Shown here: one piece after another, positions 7,300-14,952 of the stretch
Position numbering within the stretch: position 1 is the first letter of the stretch
How the letters are laid out: the number at the start of each line of letters is the position of its first letter
From: Phycisphaeraceae bacterium
Lineage (GTDB): Bacteria; Planctomycetota; Phycisphaerae; Phycisphaerales; Phycisphaeraceae
Length of the DNA stretch: 38,151 nt
Assembly: GCA_028280965.1 (NCBI GenBank)
Contig: JANQKT010000121.1
Coordinates: forward strand, 1-38,151
Reading direction: 5' to 3'
Position numbers and translations under genes: made by a program
The notes under the pieces: generated by a model
Seen by the model: only the letters and a program-made list of their open reading frames with translations
Told to the model about the DNA's origin: nothing
Database searches by the model: none

Positions 7300-8664
7300 T
7301 CACCCCAGCTCGCGCGGCTGCGAGTCTTCCGAGACGAACGCGCGGTAGATCGCCTGCACCGCCTTCTCGAAGTCCTGCACGTCCGTGCCGACGATGATGT
7401 TCATCTCGCTCGAGCCCTGGTCGATCATGCGGATGTTGACGCCCGCCTCGCCGAGCGCGGCGAACAGCTTCGCCGACGTCCCCGGCAGCTTCGCCATACC
7501 CCGGCCAACCGTTGCGATGAGCGCCAAGTTGTTGTCGATGTCGATGCGGTCGGGCTTCACCGCCGACCGGATCGCCTCGACGACTTCATCGAGCGACTCC
7601 TCGATGGCGGTGTCTTCGATCACCACGCTGAGCGTGTCGATGCCCGAGGGCATGTGCTCGAAGCTGATGTTTTGGTTGGCCAGCACCTCGAGCACACGCT
7701 TGCCGAAGCCGATCTCGCTGTTCATCATCGCCTTCTCGACCTGGATGATCGTGAAGTCCTTGCGCCCGGCGATGCCCGTGATCTGGTAGCTCAGCTTCGC
7801 GCGCGGGTGGTCGCCGGCGACGATCAGCGTGCCCGGGTGGTCGGGGTCGTTGGTGTTGCGGATGTTGACGGGGATGCCCGCGGCGCGGACGGGGAAGACC
7901 GCCTCCTCGTGCAGCACGCGCGCGCCCGAGTACGACAGCTCGCGCAGCTCGCGGTACGTCACCGCCTCGATCGTGAACGCGTCCGGCACGATGCGCGGGT
8001 CGGTGATCAGCAGGCCGTGCACATCCGTCCAGTTCTCGTAGACGCCGGCCCCGACGCCGCGGGCGACGATCGCGCCGGTCACATCCGACCCGCCCCGGCC
8101 GAATGTCTTGACGTTTCCGTCCGCGCCCAGCCCGAAGAAACCGGGCACGACAGCCCCCCCGGCATCTCCTACCCCCAACCGATCGGCGACCGCCCGGTAG
8201 GTGCGATCTTCATCCAGCCGGCCGCGCTCGTTGAAGAAGATCATCTCGGTCGGATCGACGTAGTCAAAGCCCAGCAGCGCCGCGATGATCCGACCGTTGA
8301 TCGCCTCGCCCCGGCTCGCCGCGTAGTCCGCGGGCAGGCCGCGGTTGCCGTGGTCGGCGATGACCGCCTCGGCCTCGTCTAAGAGCGCGTCCAGACCCAG
8401 CGACACCCCGAGTTCTGCGACGATCGTGCGGTACCGCTCACAGACCGGGTCCCACGCGTCGTCGAACGACAGCCCCTTGCTCGCCAGATCGTGGCAGAGG
8501 TACAAGAGGTCGGTGACCTTCGTGTCCTGGCCGCTGCGCTTGCCCGGGGCCGACGGCACGACAAACCGCCGATCCGGGTCGGCGCGCACGATATCCTGCA
8601 TCTTGCGGATCTGGGGGGCGGAGGCGAGCGAGGTCCCGCCGAACTTGGCGACTTTGATGGGCAT
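7300..8664 (-). CDS. lysC: Aspartate kinase
   Basis: Phosphorylates aspartate with ATP, the first step towards lysine, diaminopimelate, methionine and threonine. The N-terminal kinase motif KFGGTSLAS starts at residue 7. The catalytic GRGGSDVTGAIVARG and TDVHGLLITDPRIVPDA segments follow. The last about 150 residues hold two ACT domains (AMMNSEIGFGKRVLEVLA and LIATVGRGMAKLPGTSAKLF), the usual site of feedback inhibition by lysine or threonine. The frame is open to 8703, but MPIKVAKFGG at 8664 is the typical start. At 454 residues it is monofunctional, with no homoserine dehydrogenase fusion. No other pathway gene lies nearby except metK much further right. Confidence 0.96.
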   Translation of the reverse strand: MPIKVAKFGGTSLASAPQIRKMQDIVRADPDRRFVVPSAPGKRSGQDTKVTDLLYLCHDLASKGLSFDDAWDPVCERYRTIVAELGVSLGLDALLDEAEAVIADHGNRGLPADYAASRGEAINGRIIAALLGFDYVDPTEMIFFNERGRLDEDRTYRAVADRLGVGDAGGAVVPGFFGLGADGNVKTFGRGGSDVTGAIVARGVGAGVYENWTDVHGLLITDPRIVPDAFTIEAVTYRELRELSYSGARVLHEEAVFPVRAAGIPVNIRNTNDPDHPGTLIVAGDHPRAKLSYQITGIAGRKDFTIIQVEKAMMNSEIGFGKRVLEVLANQNISFEHMPSGIDTLSVVIEDTAIEESLDEVVEAIRSAVKPDRIDIDNNLALIATVGRGMAKLPGTSAKLFAALGEAGVNIRMIDQGSSEMNIIVGTDVQDFEKAVQAIYRAFVSEDSQPRELG

Positions 8665-8909
8665 GGGGCGGCCTATGGATGGATAAACCGGACACGATAG
8701 CAACTTGAAGCATGGCAGGCCGTCGGCAGAACGGCATGAGCGATCTTCCCGGTCCGGGGTTGTGGCCCGGCCGGCCGTAGCGTCTTAACTCTGTGGCAAT
8801 AGCGAAGCGATCAATGCGTTATGTCCGTATCGGTGCGCGGGATCGATCACTTCTCCATACCAGGCTTGGCCGCCCCGGGCGTTGCTGCTGAGCGGAGGGC
8901 TGTCAAACG

Positions 8910-11408
8910 ATGACCGACCGTGAATACCTGGATGCCTATGTCCGGACCGGGGACCGCGACGCCTTGAGCGCGCTGGTCTGTCGGCACCGGTCGCTGGTGT
9001 ACCGGGTGTGCCGCCGACGTTTGGCACGTCATGACGATGCACTGGACGCGACGCAGGAGGTATTCCTCTGTCTCTGCCGCAACGCCGGCCGCATCCATCG
9101 CGATCTGGCCGGGTGGTTGGCCTGCTGCGCGTCGAACACCGCCGTGTCCTACATCCGCTCCCACGTAGCGAGGCGTCGGCGTGAAACAGAGGTACGCCGG
9201 CCCGAGTCCGTCGCGTGGCAGGACCCGGCCGAGCCTGCGGAGACCGCGTGCATTGTGCGTGCGTGCCTGTCGGAGTTCAACACCGAGGACCGAGCGCTGC
9301 TGGAGTCGCATCTGATCGAGGGCCGGACTCAGTCGGCGATAGCCTCGGAACTGGGGATCTCGCAGCAGGCGGTTTCCAAACGGCTGGCCCGGCTGAAAGA
9401 GACGCTGCGTTGCGATCTGATTCGGCGGGGTGTGGCCTCGCTAGCCGCCGCCCTCGCCGGGCTCGCGCCCGGCCGGCTGGTGCAGGCGGGGCTGGGCCAG
9501 CTCACCGGGGCGCTCTGCTTCGCCAAGCCAATCAAGACGGCCATCGTCATCACCGGGCTGACCACGATCGCGCTGCAGCCGACAGCGACCGGGCCCGATC
9601 ACGCCGAGCGTTCATCGGCGTTACCCACAAGCGCATCGCCGGCCTCCGAGCGCACGCACACGCCGTCATGGACGCTCGCGGGCGCGCTCATCCGGACCGA
9701 TCCAGTGCCGAGCCTGAATCGGTCCCGAGCGGAGCATCCCGCGACTCGCATAGCCCCAGGCGTGCACCGTCCGGGCATAACCCATCGCTTCGGAACGCAC
9801 ATAACCGGGCCCCCCCTGCTCACGCATCGCATCGAGCCGAGCAGCCCCGGCATCGAATCCGCCTATACCGATGGCACAAATGCCAACCCGCCGAGTACAA
9901 ACCCGGCGGACCGGTGGAGCACACCGACACAGCGCGGCGCGGCGCTGATGCTGGAAGAACCCATGTCGAACCCACCGGCTCAAGACACGACACCACACGG
10001 CCAGTCGCAGCACTCGGCGGATGACGGATCGGCGACACATAACCCGCAGGCCGATCGCGCAACGGGTCAAACCCTGGCTTCGGTTACCCGCGCACATCGG
10101 GTCGACCCCGCGGACGCGCGGATTAACGCGCTATCTCTTGTCGCGGCGAACGAAGACAGACAAACGATAAATGGTGTGGTTGTGGATCAGATGGCGGCGA
10201 CGACTGCATTACGGACGCGCAAGGAAGCGATACCTTTCGCGGCCGTGAGCACCCCCGCCCATGACCCGGAGCAAGCTATGCCCAGCCGCCTGCGACGTCT
10301 TCAACTGACCTCGGCCCTCGGCGCGGTCGCGCTGCTTGAACCCGCCACCGCGTTCGCAGGCGTGACCGTCGATAACCCGGACCAGGCCGCGTACGATGCG
10401 CTGATCGGCGAGCCGGCCTACGACACCGTTGGGCTGATTACCTGGAGCGGCGGCCTGGCCTCGGGTGTCTACCTCGGCCAGGGTTGGGTCGTCACCGCCG
10501 CCCATGTCGCAGAGGAATCTGCCACCTTCGGCTTCACGATCGGCGACACGTCTTACGCCTCGCAAGCGATCTACCTACACGACCAATGGGATGGCAACGC
10601 CGCTGCAGGCAACGACATTGCTTTGATCCGGATCGACGGGGACACCGACGAGCTCGCAACCGCGCTGCTCTATGAGCCAACCGATGGTGGCGACGAGATC
10701 CTTGATACCGCCGCCACCTACACCGGCTACGGGCGGACCGGCCAAGGCAGCACCGGTGACACTGGCAGCGCAGGCGAACTCAACGGCGGGCAGAACCTCA
10801 TCGAGGCCTTCGGCCAGGACAACTTCATGCTCGCCAGCTACGACGATTCGATCTTCTTCGCGGACTTCGACGACCCCGACGCCTTGTCCGACGGCCTGCC
10901 TTGGAGCGACAATCAAGCCCTTGTACTCGAATATATGATCGCCGGCGGTGACAGCGGGGGCGGCGTCTTTGTCGATGCCGACGGCCAGGCCGCCCTCGTC
11001 GGCATCAACTCCTTCGTCCTCGCGCGCGACGGCGAACCCGACAGCGACTACGGCGACATCGCCGGCGCCACCTACCTCCCCGACTACTACGACTGGCTCA
11101 CCGACATCACAGGCCTCGCGCCCTCGGCGTTTAGCGCGCTCGAAGGCGACCTCGACTTCGACGGCGACATCGACGATGCCGACCTCGGCTTGGCCTTCGC
11201 CGCCTTCTCCGGGCCCGGCGTCTTGACGGGCAACCCCGCTGCCGACCTGGACCGCGACGGTGACGTGGACGACGCGGACCTGGGCCTGGTTTTCGCCGCG
11301 TTCACCGGGCCAGCCGACCCCGAGGCTGTCCCCGAGCCCACGGCCCTGGCCCTGCTCGCCATCGCCGGCACCGCACTGGTCTGCCGACGCCGCCGGCCCA
11401 CACGGTAA
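8910..11408 (+). CDS. ECF-type sigma factor fused in frame to a secreted S1 protease with dockerin repeats and PEP-CTERM tail
   Basis: One uninterrupted frame of 832 codons with a GGAGGG Shine-Dalgarno sequence 10 bases before the ATG. Residues 15-90 are a sigma region 2 (DALDATQEVFLCLCRN) and about 115-170 a sigma region 4 with helix-turn-helix (GRTQSAIASELGISQQAVSK). Residues 208-223 are hydrophobic and may cross the membrane. Residues 229-456 are a Thr/Pro/Ser/His-rich linker. At 457-484 is a signal-peptide-like stretch, then a trypsin-fold protease with His532 (TAAHV), Asp569 (NDIALI) and Ser682 (GGDSGGG). Two DxDxDGDxDDADLG repeats (about 746 and 780) follow, then VPEPTALALLAIAG and a basic tail. 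ATA, TTA and AGA codons, rare in neighbouring genes, cluster in the linker. It may be a true fusion, or two genes whose join stayed open by chance; see the alternative entry at 10278. Confidence 0.7.
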   Translation: MTDREYLDAYVRTGDRDALSALVCRHRSLVYRVCRRRLARHDDALDATQEVFLCLCRNAGRIHRDLAGWLACCASNTAVSYIRSHVARRRRETEVRRPESVAWQDPAEPAETACIVRACLSEFNTEDRALLESHLIEGRTQSAIASELGISQQAVSKRLARLKETLRCDLIRRGVASLAAALAGLAPGRLVQAGLGQLTGALCFAKPIKTAIVITGLTTIALQPTATGPDHAERSSALPTSASPASERTHTPSWTLAGALIRTDPVPSLNRSRAEHPATRIAPGVHRPGITHRFGTHITGPPLLTHRIEPSSPGIESAYTDGTNANPPSTNPADRWSTPTQRGAALMLEEPMSNPPAQDTTPHGQSQHSADDGSATHNPQADRATGQTLASVTRAHRVDPADARINALSLVAANEDRQTINGVVVDQMAATTALRTRKEAIPFAAVSTPAHDPEQAMPSRLRRLQLTSALGAVALLEPATAFAGVTVDNPDQAAYDALIGEPAYDTVGLITWSGGLASGVYLGQGWVVTAAHVAEESATFGFTIGDTSYASQAIYLHDQWDGNAAAGNDIALIRIDGDTDELATALLYEPTDGGDEILDTAATYTGYGRTGQGSTGDTGSAGELNGGQNLIEAFGQDNFMLASYDDSIFFADFDDPDALSDGLPWSDNQALVLEYMIAGGDSGGGVFVDADGQAALVGINSFVLARDGEPDSDYGDIAGATYLPDYYDWLTDITGLAPSAFSALEGDLDFDGDIDDADLGLAFAAFSGPGVLTGNPAADLDRDGDVDDADLGLVFAAFTGPADPEAVPEPTALALLAIAGTALVCRRRRPTR
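10278..11408 (+). CDS. Alternative reading: separate secreted trypsin-like protease from an internal start
   Basis: Inside the 8910-11408 frame, ATG 10278 has a GGAG Shine-Dalgarno sequence 6 bases upstream. It begins a 376-residue protein with a classic signal peptide: basic MPSRLRRLQL, hydrophobic core TSALGAVALL, and cleavage expected after ATAFAG. The mature part is an S1 protease with an intact His76, Asp113, Ser226 triad, two dockerin-type Ca-binding repeats (about 290-305 and 323-338), and a PEP-CTERM sorting tail (VPEP, hydrophobic helix, then CRRRRPTR). Such proteins are exported and processed by an exosortase at the membrane. This start makes topological sense of the protease; it leaves the sigma factor gene without its own stop codon. 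Confidence 0.6.
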   Translation: MPSRLRRLQLTSALGAVALLEPATAFAGVTVDNPDQAAYDALIGEPAYDTVGLITWSGGLASGVYLGQGWVVTAAHVAEESATFGFTIGDTSYASQAIYLHDQWDGNAAAGNDIALIRIDGDTDELATALLYEPTDGGDEILDTAATYTGYGRTGQGSTGDTGSAGELNGGQNLIEAFGQDNFMLASYDDSIFFADFDDPDALSDGLPWSDNQALVLEYMIAGGDSGGGVFVDADGQAALVGINSFVLARDGEPDSDYGDIAGATYLPDYYDWLTDITGLAPSAFSALEGDLDFDGDIDDADLGLAFAAFSGPGVLTGNPAADLDRDGDVDDADLGLVFAAFTGPADPEAVPEPTALALLAIAGTALVCRRRRPTR

Positions 11409-11430
11409 CCGGCGTACCGCGGATCTACGC

Positions 11431-11436
11431 TAGAAT
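11431..11436 (+). promoter_or_regulatory. Candidate -10 box for the tRNA gene
   Basis: TAGAAT lies 11 bases before the first base of the tRNA. The same hexamer occurs upstream of tatA (11603) and smpB (35132). No recognisable -35 accompanies it. Confidence 0.4.
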
Positions 11437-11447
11437 CCAGCCACCGC

Positions 11448-11520
11448 GGGGGCGTAGCTCAGTGGTTAGAGCACGGGACTCATAATCCCTTGGTCGCAGG
11501 TTCGAATCCTGCCGCCCCTA
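11448..11520 (+). tRNA. tRNA with CAU anticodon, probably tRNA-Ile2 (or elongator tRNA-Met)
   Basis: A 73-base cloverleaf. The acceptor stem is GGGGGCG paired with CGCCCCT, and the D arm has GCTC...GAGC. The anticodon loop is CTCATAA with anticodon CAT, and the T arm is GCAGG-TTCGAAT-CCTGC. No CCA is encoded. The first pair is G-U, not the C-A mismatch of initiator tRNA. The AGTGGTTAGAGCA and TTGGTCGC segments resemble E. coli tRNA-Ile2 (lysidine-modified, reads AUA) more than elongator tRNA-Met, but that call depends on recall. Base 27 (C) and base 43 (T) do not pair. Confidence 0.92.
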
Positions 11521-11525
11521 TTGAT

Positions 11526-11560
11526 GATCCCGGCCCGCAACCGCCTATTGGCCCGGGATC
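11526..11560. terminator. Hairpin after the tRNA, possible terminator
   Basis: GATCCCGGCC (11526-11535) can pair with GGCCCGGGATC (11550-11560) with one bulge. It begins six bases after the tRNA and would end its transcript, but there is no T-run, so intrinsic termination is not assured. Confidence 0.4.
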
Positions 11561-11602
11561 GGCCGTAACCGCGCTGGCCCGGACGGCGTCTGTCTGCAAT
11601 AA

Positions 11603-11608
11603 TAGAAT
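11603..11608 (+). promoter_or_regulatory. Candidate -10 box for tatA
   Basis: TAGAAT in the locally A/T-rich stretch AATAATAGAATCT, 52 bases upstream of the tatA start. It matches the hexamer upstream of the tRNA and of smpB. No clear -35. Confidence 0.35.
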
Positions 11609-11660
11609 CTAACCAGCGTTACCCAGCCCCCACCCACGCCCCCGCGGCGGGAGACACGAC

Positions 11661-11936
11661 ATGACCGCATTGGAACCCACCCTTGCCTTCCTCGGCCCCA
11701 TCGGCTGGCAGGAACTGCTCATCCTCGCCGTCATCGGCGTGCTGATCTTCGGCAAGCGCCTGCCCGAGGTCGGTCGGTCCATCGGCAAGGGCATCGTTGA
11801 GTTCAAGAAGGGCCTGGCCGGCGTGGACGAGGAAGTCGATGCCGCGGTCCAGCGCCAGAAGCAGCTCGAAGAAGACGCCGGCGACACGACCACCGTCGAG
11901 ACCCACGCCGACGCGAATGCAAAGCCCTCGGCGTAA
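11661..11936 (+). CDS. tatA: Sec-independent translocase subunit TatA/TatE
   Basis: A 91-residue subunit that multimerises to form the pore exporting folded proteins across the cytoplasmic membrane. A short exported N-terminus is followed by one membrane helix (about residues 16-33). The conserved FGKRLPEVGRSIGKGIVEFK hinge and amphipathic helix come next, then an acidic, disordered tail. The family is defined by this FG(K/R)xLPExxxxxGK pattern. GGGAG precedes the ATG by about 8 bases. tatB and tatC are not in the window. A rho-independent terminator follows, so it is probably transcribed alone. Confidence 0.95.
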   Translation: MTALEPTLAFLGPIGWQELLILAVIGVLIFGKRLPEVGRSIGKGIVEFKKGLAGVDEEVDAAVQRQKQLEEDAGDTTTVETHADANAKPSA

Positions 11937-11982
11937 GCCGCGGGCCTCAGCCCGAGCCGCAAATCCACATCAGCCTGCGACC

Positions 11983-12016
11983 AGCAGCCGCCGCAAGGGG
12001 GCTGCTGTTTGTTTGT
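11983..12016 (+). terminator. Rho-independent terminator after tatA
   Basis: AGCAGCC (11983-11989) pairs with GGCTGCT (12000-12006), extended by CC/GG inside, and is followed directly by GTTTGTTTGTT. Confidence 0.75.
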
Positions 12017-12191
12017 TGGGTCATGCGTCTACCGGCGAAAGTGGTTTTAGATTCATCCTCACCGAAAAGAAGACAAAAGAACAAGATGGCGCGCTCGAAA
12101 TCTGATACGACGGGCTATATTGGTTGGCGCATCTCTTCACGGCTCATGCCTCTCTTGCCAAACATTCACCGCCCCACAACAGGAGGCGCTG

Positions 12192-12956
12192 ATGCGGACA
12201 CACAGCCCCAGCCGTGCCTTCACTCTGATTGAGTTGCTGGTTGTGATCTCGATCATCGCCCTGCTGATCGCGTTCCTGCTCCCGGTGCTCGGGCCGGCCC
12301 GACGCAGCGCCCAGTTCATGGTCTGCATCGCTCAGATGCAGGACTTCACGGAGGCCCACGTCTCCTACGTCCAGGACCACAACGGCTTTGTAGTGCACCC
12401 CAACTGGGGCCCGGCCTCGGGCGGGTGGCTGTACGCCGTGCCGCGCGGCAACGGCTGGGACGCGCCGCAGGGCAAGAGCTTCGAGGCCCGCCGACAGATG
12501 CGCGAGACCGGGCTGCTCTGGGATTACCTCAACGGTGAAGGCCAGCACTACTACTGCCCGACCGACAACGGGCCGTACGACAACCAGCCCGGCGACGGCC
12601 TGCCCCCTATCCCCGTGCGCGCGATGACCAGCTACCAGTTCAACGGTGCGTTCAGCGGCTACGGCGGCAGGGGCCTGCCCGACGGCTGGGACACCAATTC
12701 CCACGACGACTTCCGCCCCAACGACATCATGATGTGGGAGTGCGACGTGACCACCACCCGCGTGCACGGCGGGTTCTGGAACGACGCGGGCAACCGCCCG
12801 GACGAGGGGCTGGAGGTCCGTCACATCGAGGGCGCGCCAATCGCCCGGATCGATGGCAGCGCTGAACGGATCGCGCATGACGAGTACTACCGGATCGAGC
12901 GCCTGCCGCAAAAAAATGAGCTGTGGTGCAACCCCGGGACAACAAACGGCCGCTGA
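12192..12956 (+). CDS. Prepilin-type N-terminal cleavage/methylation domain protein
   Basis: 254 residues. The N-terminus is a type IV prepilin signal: a short basic leader, then AFTLIELLVVISIIALLIAF, with cleavage before Phe and Glu at mature position 5. The remaining exported part is rich in Gly, Asp, Asn, Tyr and Trp (for example GQHYYCPTDNGPYDNQPGDG). It resembles the large, poorly understood planctomycete family of pseudopilin-like surface proteins often found as many paralogues. A perfect AGGAGG lies 5 bases upstream of ATG 12192, so the longer frame from 12120 is not used. The protein would need a prepilin peptidase and a type II secretion or pilus system encoded elsewhere. Its specific role is unknown. 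Confidence 0.9.
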   Translation: MRTHSPSRAFTLIELLVVISIIALLIAFLLPVLGPARRSAQFMVCIAQMQDFTEAHVSYVQDHNGFVVHPNWGPASGGWLYAVPRGNGWDAPQGKSFEARRQMRETGLLWDYLNGEGQHYYCPTDNGPYDNQPGDGLPPIPVRAMTSYQFNGAFSGYGGRGLPDGWDTNSHDDFRPNDIMMWECDVTTTRVHGGFWNDAGNRPDEGLEVRHIEGAPIARIDGSAERIAHDEYYRIERLPQKNELWCNPGTTNGR

Positions 12957-13202
12957 GCCCCGAGCCGGCCGAACGCAGACAGGCATATCAGCTGCGCAAT
13001 TGTTAGCATCAAGGCGAATAAAAAGGTCCCGTCCGGGGGGCAGCCGAACGAGACCCGATCCAGGGTGGAGGTTGTCGCGGCGGTCGTGGGCGTTGGCCCG
13101 TCTCGCTCGCGGCCCCGCGTCGTTGTTCGGCGTTGTTGCCGCCGTCGCTCGCAGGACAGGGGTAGTTACCAATTCAGCCGGCGACGATGCCAGCCGGGGA
13201 TG
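12957..13202. other. Gap without a recognised gene
   Basis: Between the prepilin-like gene and the fumC terminator. It includes a G/C-rich stretch (about 13060-13150) with interspersed GTTGTT and GCGGC runs. No start with Shine-Dalgarno sequence, tRNA or strong hairpin was seen. An open frame crosses part of it but has no family features and runs on through fumC antisense. Confidence 0.5.
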
Positions 13203-13231
13203 AAAAAACCCCACGCCCAAGCGGCGCGGGG
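13203..13231 (-). terminator. Rho-independent terminator of fumC
   Basis: Read on the minus strand, a stem CCCCGCGCC/GGCGTGGGG (13231-13209) with a 5-base loop is followed by six T (13208-13203). It lies about 100 bases beyond the fumC stop. Confidence 0.85.
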
Positions 13232-13253
13232 GTCGGTCTGTAACGGTCGTGAA

Positions 13254-13334
13254 GCGGGTGACGCGCAGCGTTCCCGGCAGAGTGATCTAAACGAGCGTGG
13301 GACGCCCCGCATCGCCCGCGAAGCGCGGTCACCC
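13254..13334. repeat. Degenerate REPIN, family 1
   Basis: The left arm GCGGGTGACGCGCAGCGT (from 13254) matches the family 1 arms at 31104 and 33637. The right arm (13299-13319) is the partial reverse complement with GGGACGCC and CGCCCGC. It lies between fumC and its terminator and touches the last codon of fumC. Confidence 0.6.
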
Positions 13335-14750
13335 TGGCCGCGTCATCGCGTCGTAGTCCATCAATTCTTCCAGACGCTCGGCGGGCATCAGGTTCAGCTC
13401 GCCCACCAGCTGCTTGATCGTCTTGCCCTCCTTGTGGGCCTGCTTGGCCAGGTCGCTGCACTTGTCGTAGCCGATCTCTGGGGCCAACGCCGTGATCGTC
13501 ATCAGCGACGCATCCAGCAGCTCGGCGCAGCGGGCCTCGTTGACCTCCAATCCAACCAGCAGCTTGTCAACAAAGACGTTGCAGGCGTTCGACAGCAGCG
13601 TGACGGACTCGAGGAACGCATCAATCATCACGGGCATCGCGACGTTGAGCTCGAAGATCGACCCAACCCCGCCCAGCCCGGCGGTGGTGACGGTCGCGTC
13701 ATTACCAATCACCCGGCAGCAGACCTGCATGACCGATTCGCAAATAACGGGGTTGACCTTACCGGGCATGATCGACGACCCGGGTTGGATCGCGGGCAGG
13801 TTGAGCTCGCCGATCCCGCAGCGCGGCCCGGACCCGAGGTGGCGGATGTCGTTGGCGATCTTGGAGAGGGAGACGGCGATGGTTTTGAGGTGGCCGTGGG
13901 CCTCGACAAACGCATCTTTAGCGGCTTGAGCTTCGGTATGCACTTCTGCTTCGGCAAATTCAATCCCGATGCGTTCAGTCAGTGTGGTGCAAACCATCGC
14001 GGCAAACTTTGGGTGGGCATTGATACCTGTCCCGACCGCGGTACCACCGATCTCAAGATCATCGCACATGCACTTGGTTGCGTAGGTGGCATTGGCGTGC
14101 CCCTGCCAAGCTTGCCGGGCATAGCCCGCAAAGACCTGTCCAAGCCGAATGGGTGTCGCATCCATCAGGTGCGTTCGGCCGGTCTTCAAGATTGCGTCCC
14201 ATGCCTTGGCTTTTTCATCCAAGCCTGCTTGTAGGTTCTGCAAGGCAGGTTCAAGTATGCCTCGCGTACCCATCGCACCCGCAACATGCATCGCCGTCGG
14301 GAACGTGTCGTTGCTGGACTGCCCCATATTGACGTGGTCATTGGGGTGGACGCCGCCGTCGGCCTTGGTGGTCGCGCCCAGGCCAAGCTTGCCGTTGGCG
14401 ACCGTGGCGATCACCTCGTTGGCATTCATATTGGTGCTGGTGCCGCTGCCGGTCTGGTAGACGTCCACGGGGAAGTGAGCATCGTGCTTGCCCTGGGCGA
14501 CCTCGTCCGCGGCGGCGATGATGGCATCGGCCAATTCCGGGGGGAGCTTGCCGAGGTCTTTGTTGGCCTGGGCGCAGGCGGCCTTGAGGTGGCCGAAGGC
14601 GTGGATCACCGCCCCCGGAAGCGGGCGATTCGCGATCGGGAAGTTCGCGACGGCGCGGGCGGTGCTGGCGCCGTACAGCGCGTCGGCGGGGACGGGCATC
14701 TCGCCCATCGAGTCTTTTTCGATTCGGGTCGTTCCGGGGGTAGCTGACAT
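13329..14750 (-). CDS. fumC: Fumarate hydratase class II
   Basis: Iron-independent fumarase of the citric acid cycle (fumarate to malate), a homotetramer of the aspartase/fumarase superfamily. SSNDTFPTAMHVA, GRTHLMDATPIRLGQ and GTAVGTGINAHP mark the substrate-binding regions. The superfamily signature GSSIMPGKVNPVICESVMQV carries the mobile catalytic loop. At 473 residues it is a normal length. The GTGINAHP and DATPIRLGQ forms favour fumarase over aspartase. The frame is open to 14990, but MSATPGTTRIEKDSMGEMPV at 14750 is the usual N-terminus and has GAAGGA upstream. A TACACT -10-like box lies about 30 bases upstream. Confidence 0.95.
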   Translation of the reverse strand: MSATPGTTRIEKDSMGEMPVPADALYGASTARAVANFPIANRPLPGAVIHAFGHLKAACAQANKDLGKLPPELADAIIAAADEVAQGKHDAHFPVDVYQTGSGTSTNMNANEVIATVANGKLGLGATTKADGGVHPNDHVNMGQSSNDTFPTAMHVAGAMGTRGILEPALQNLQAGLDEKAKAWDAILKTGRTHLMDATPIRLGQVFAGYARQAWQGHANATYATKCMCDDLEIGGTAVGTGINAHPKFAAMVCTTLTERIGIEFAEAEVHTEAQAAKDAFVEAHGHLKTIAVSLSKIANDIRHLGSGPRCGIGELNLPAIQPGSSIMPGKVNPVICESVMQVCCRVIGNDATVTTAGLGGVGSIFELNVAMPVMIDAFLESVTLLSNACNVFVDKLLVGLEVNEARCAELLDASLMTITALAPEIGYDKCSDLAKQAHKEGKTIKQLVGELNLMPAERLEELMDYDAMTRPG

Positions 14751-14810
14751 CTCGTGGTCCTTCAATCGGGTGGGACCGCGAGTGTACAAAGATTGGATTG
14801 GTCTGCCTTG

Positions 14811-14945
14811 CCCCCTCTCCCTTCCAGGGAGAGGGTTGGGGTGAGGGTCCTGCGTGGAATTAGCAAAGAAACTTGAGGTGAGCCGCGTTCTGCTTAAAGA
14901 CCAACCCTCATCCCCCGCCTTCTCCCTGGCAGGGAGAAGGAGCCC
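14811..14945. repeat. REPIN-like paired hairpins, family 6
   Basis: Two related units in inverted orientation: 14811-14851, containing CTCTCCCTTCCAGGGAGAG, and about 14902-14945, containing CTTCTCCCTGGCAGGGAGAAG. GGGTGAGGGT of the first mirrors ACCCTCATCCC of the second. Each unit is a hairpin on its own. Similar CTCTCCCT...AGGGAGAG repeats are widespread in unrelated bacteria. It fills the gap between the coiled-coil gene's stop and the fumC start. Confidence 0.7.
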
Positions 14946-14952
14946 AAGCCAT

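Noticed and set aside
11448-11520. Initiator tRNA-fMet.
   Set aside because: The first acceptor pair is G-U instead of the unpaired C-A of bacterial initiators, and the anticodon stem lacks the three consecutive G-C pairs next to the loop (A31-T39 closes it).
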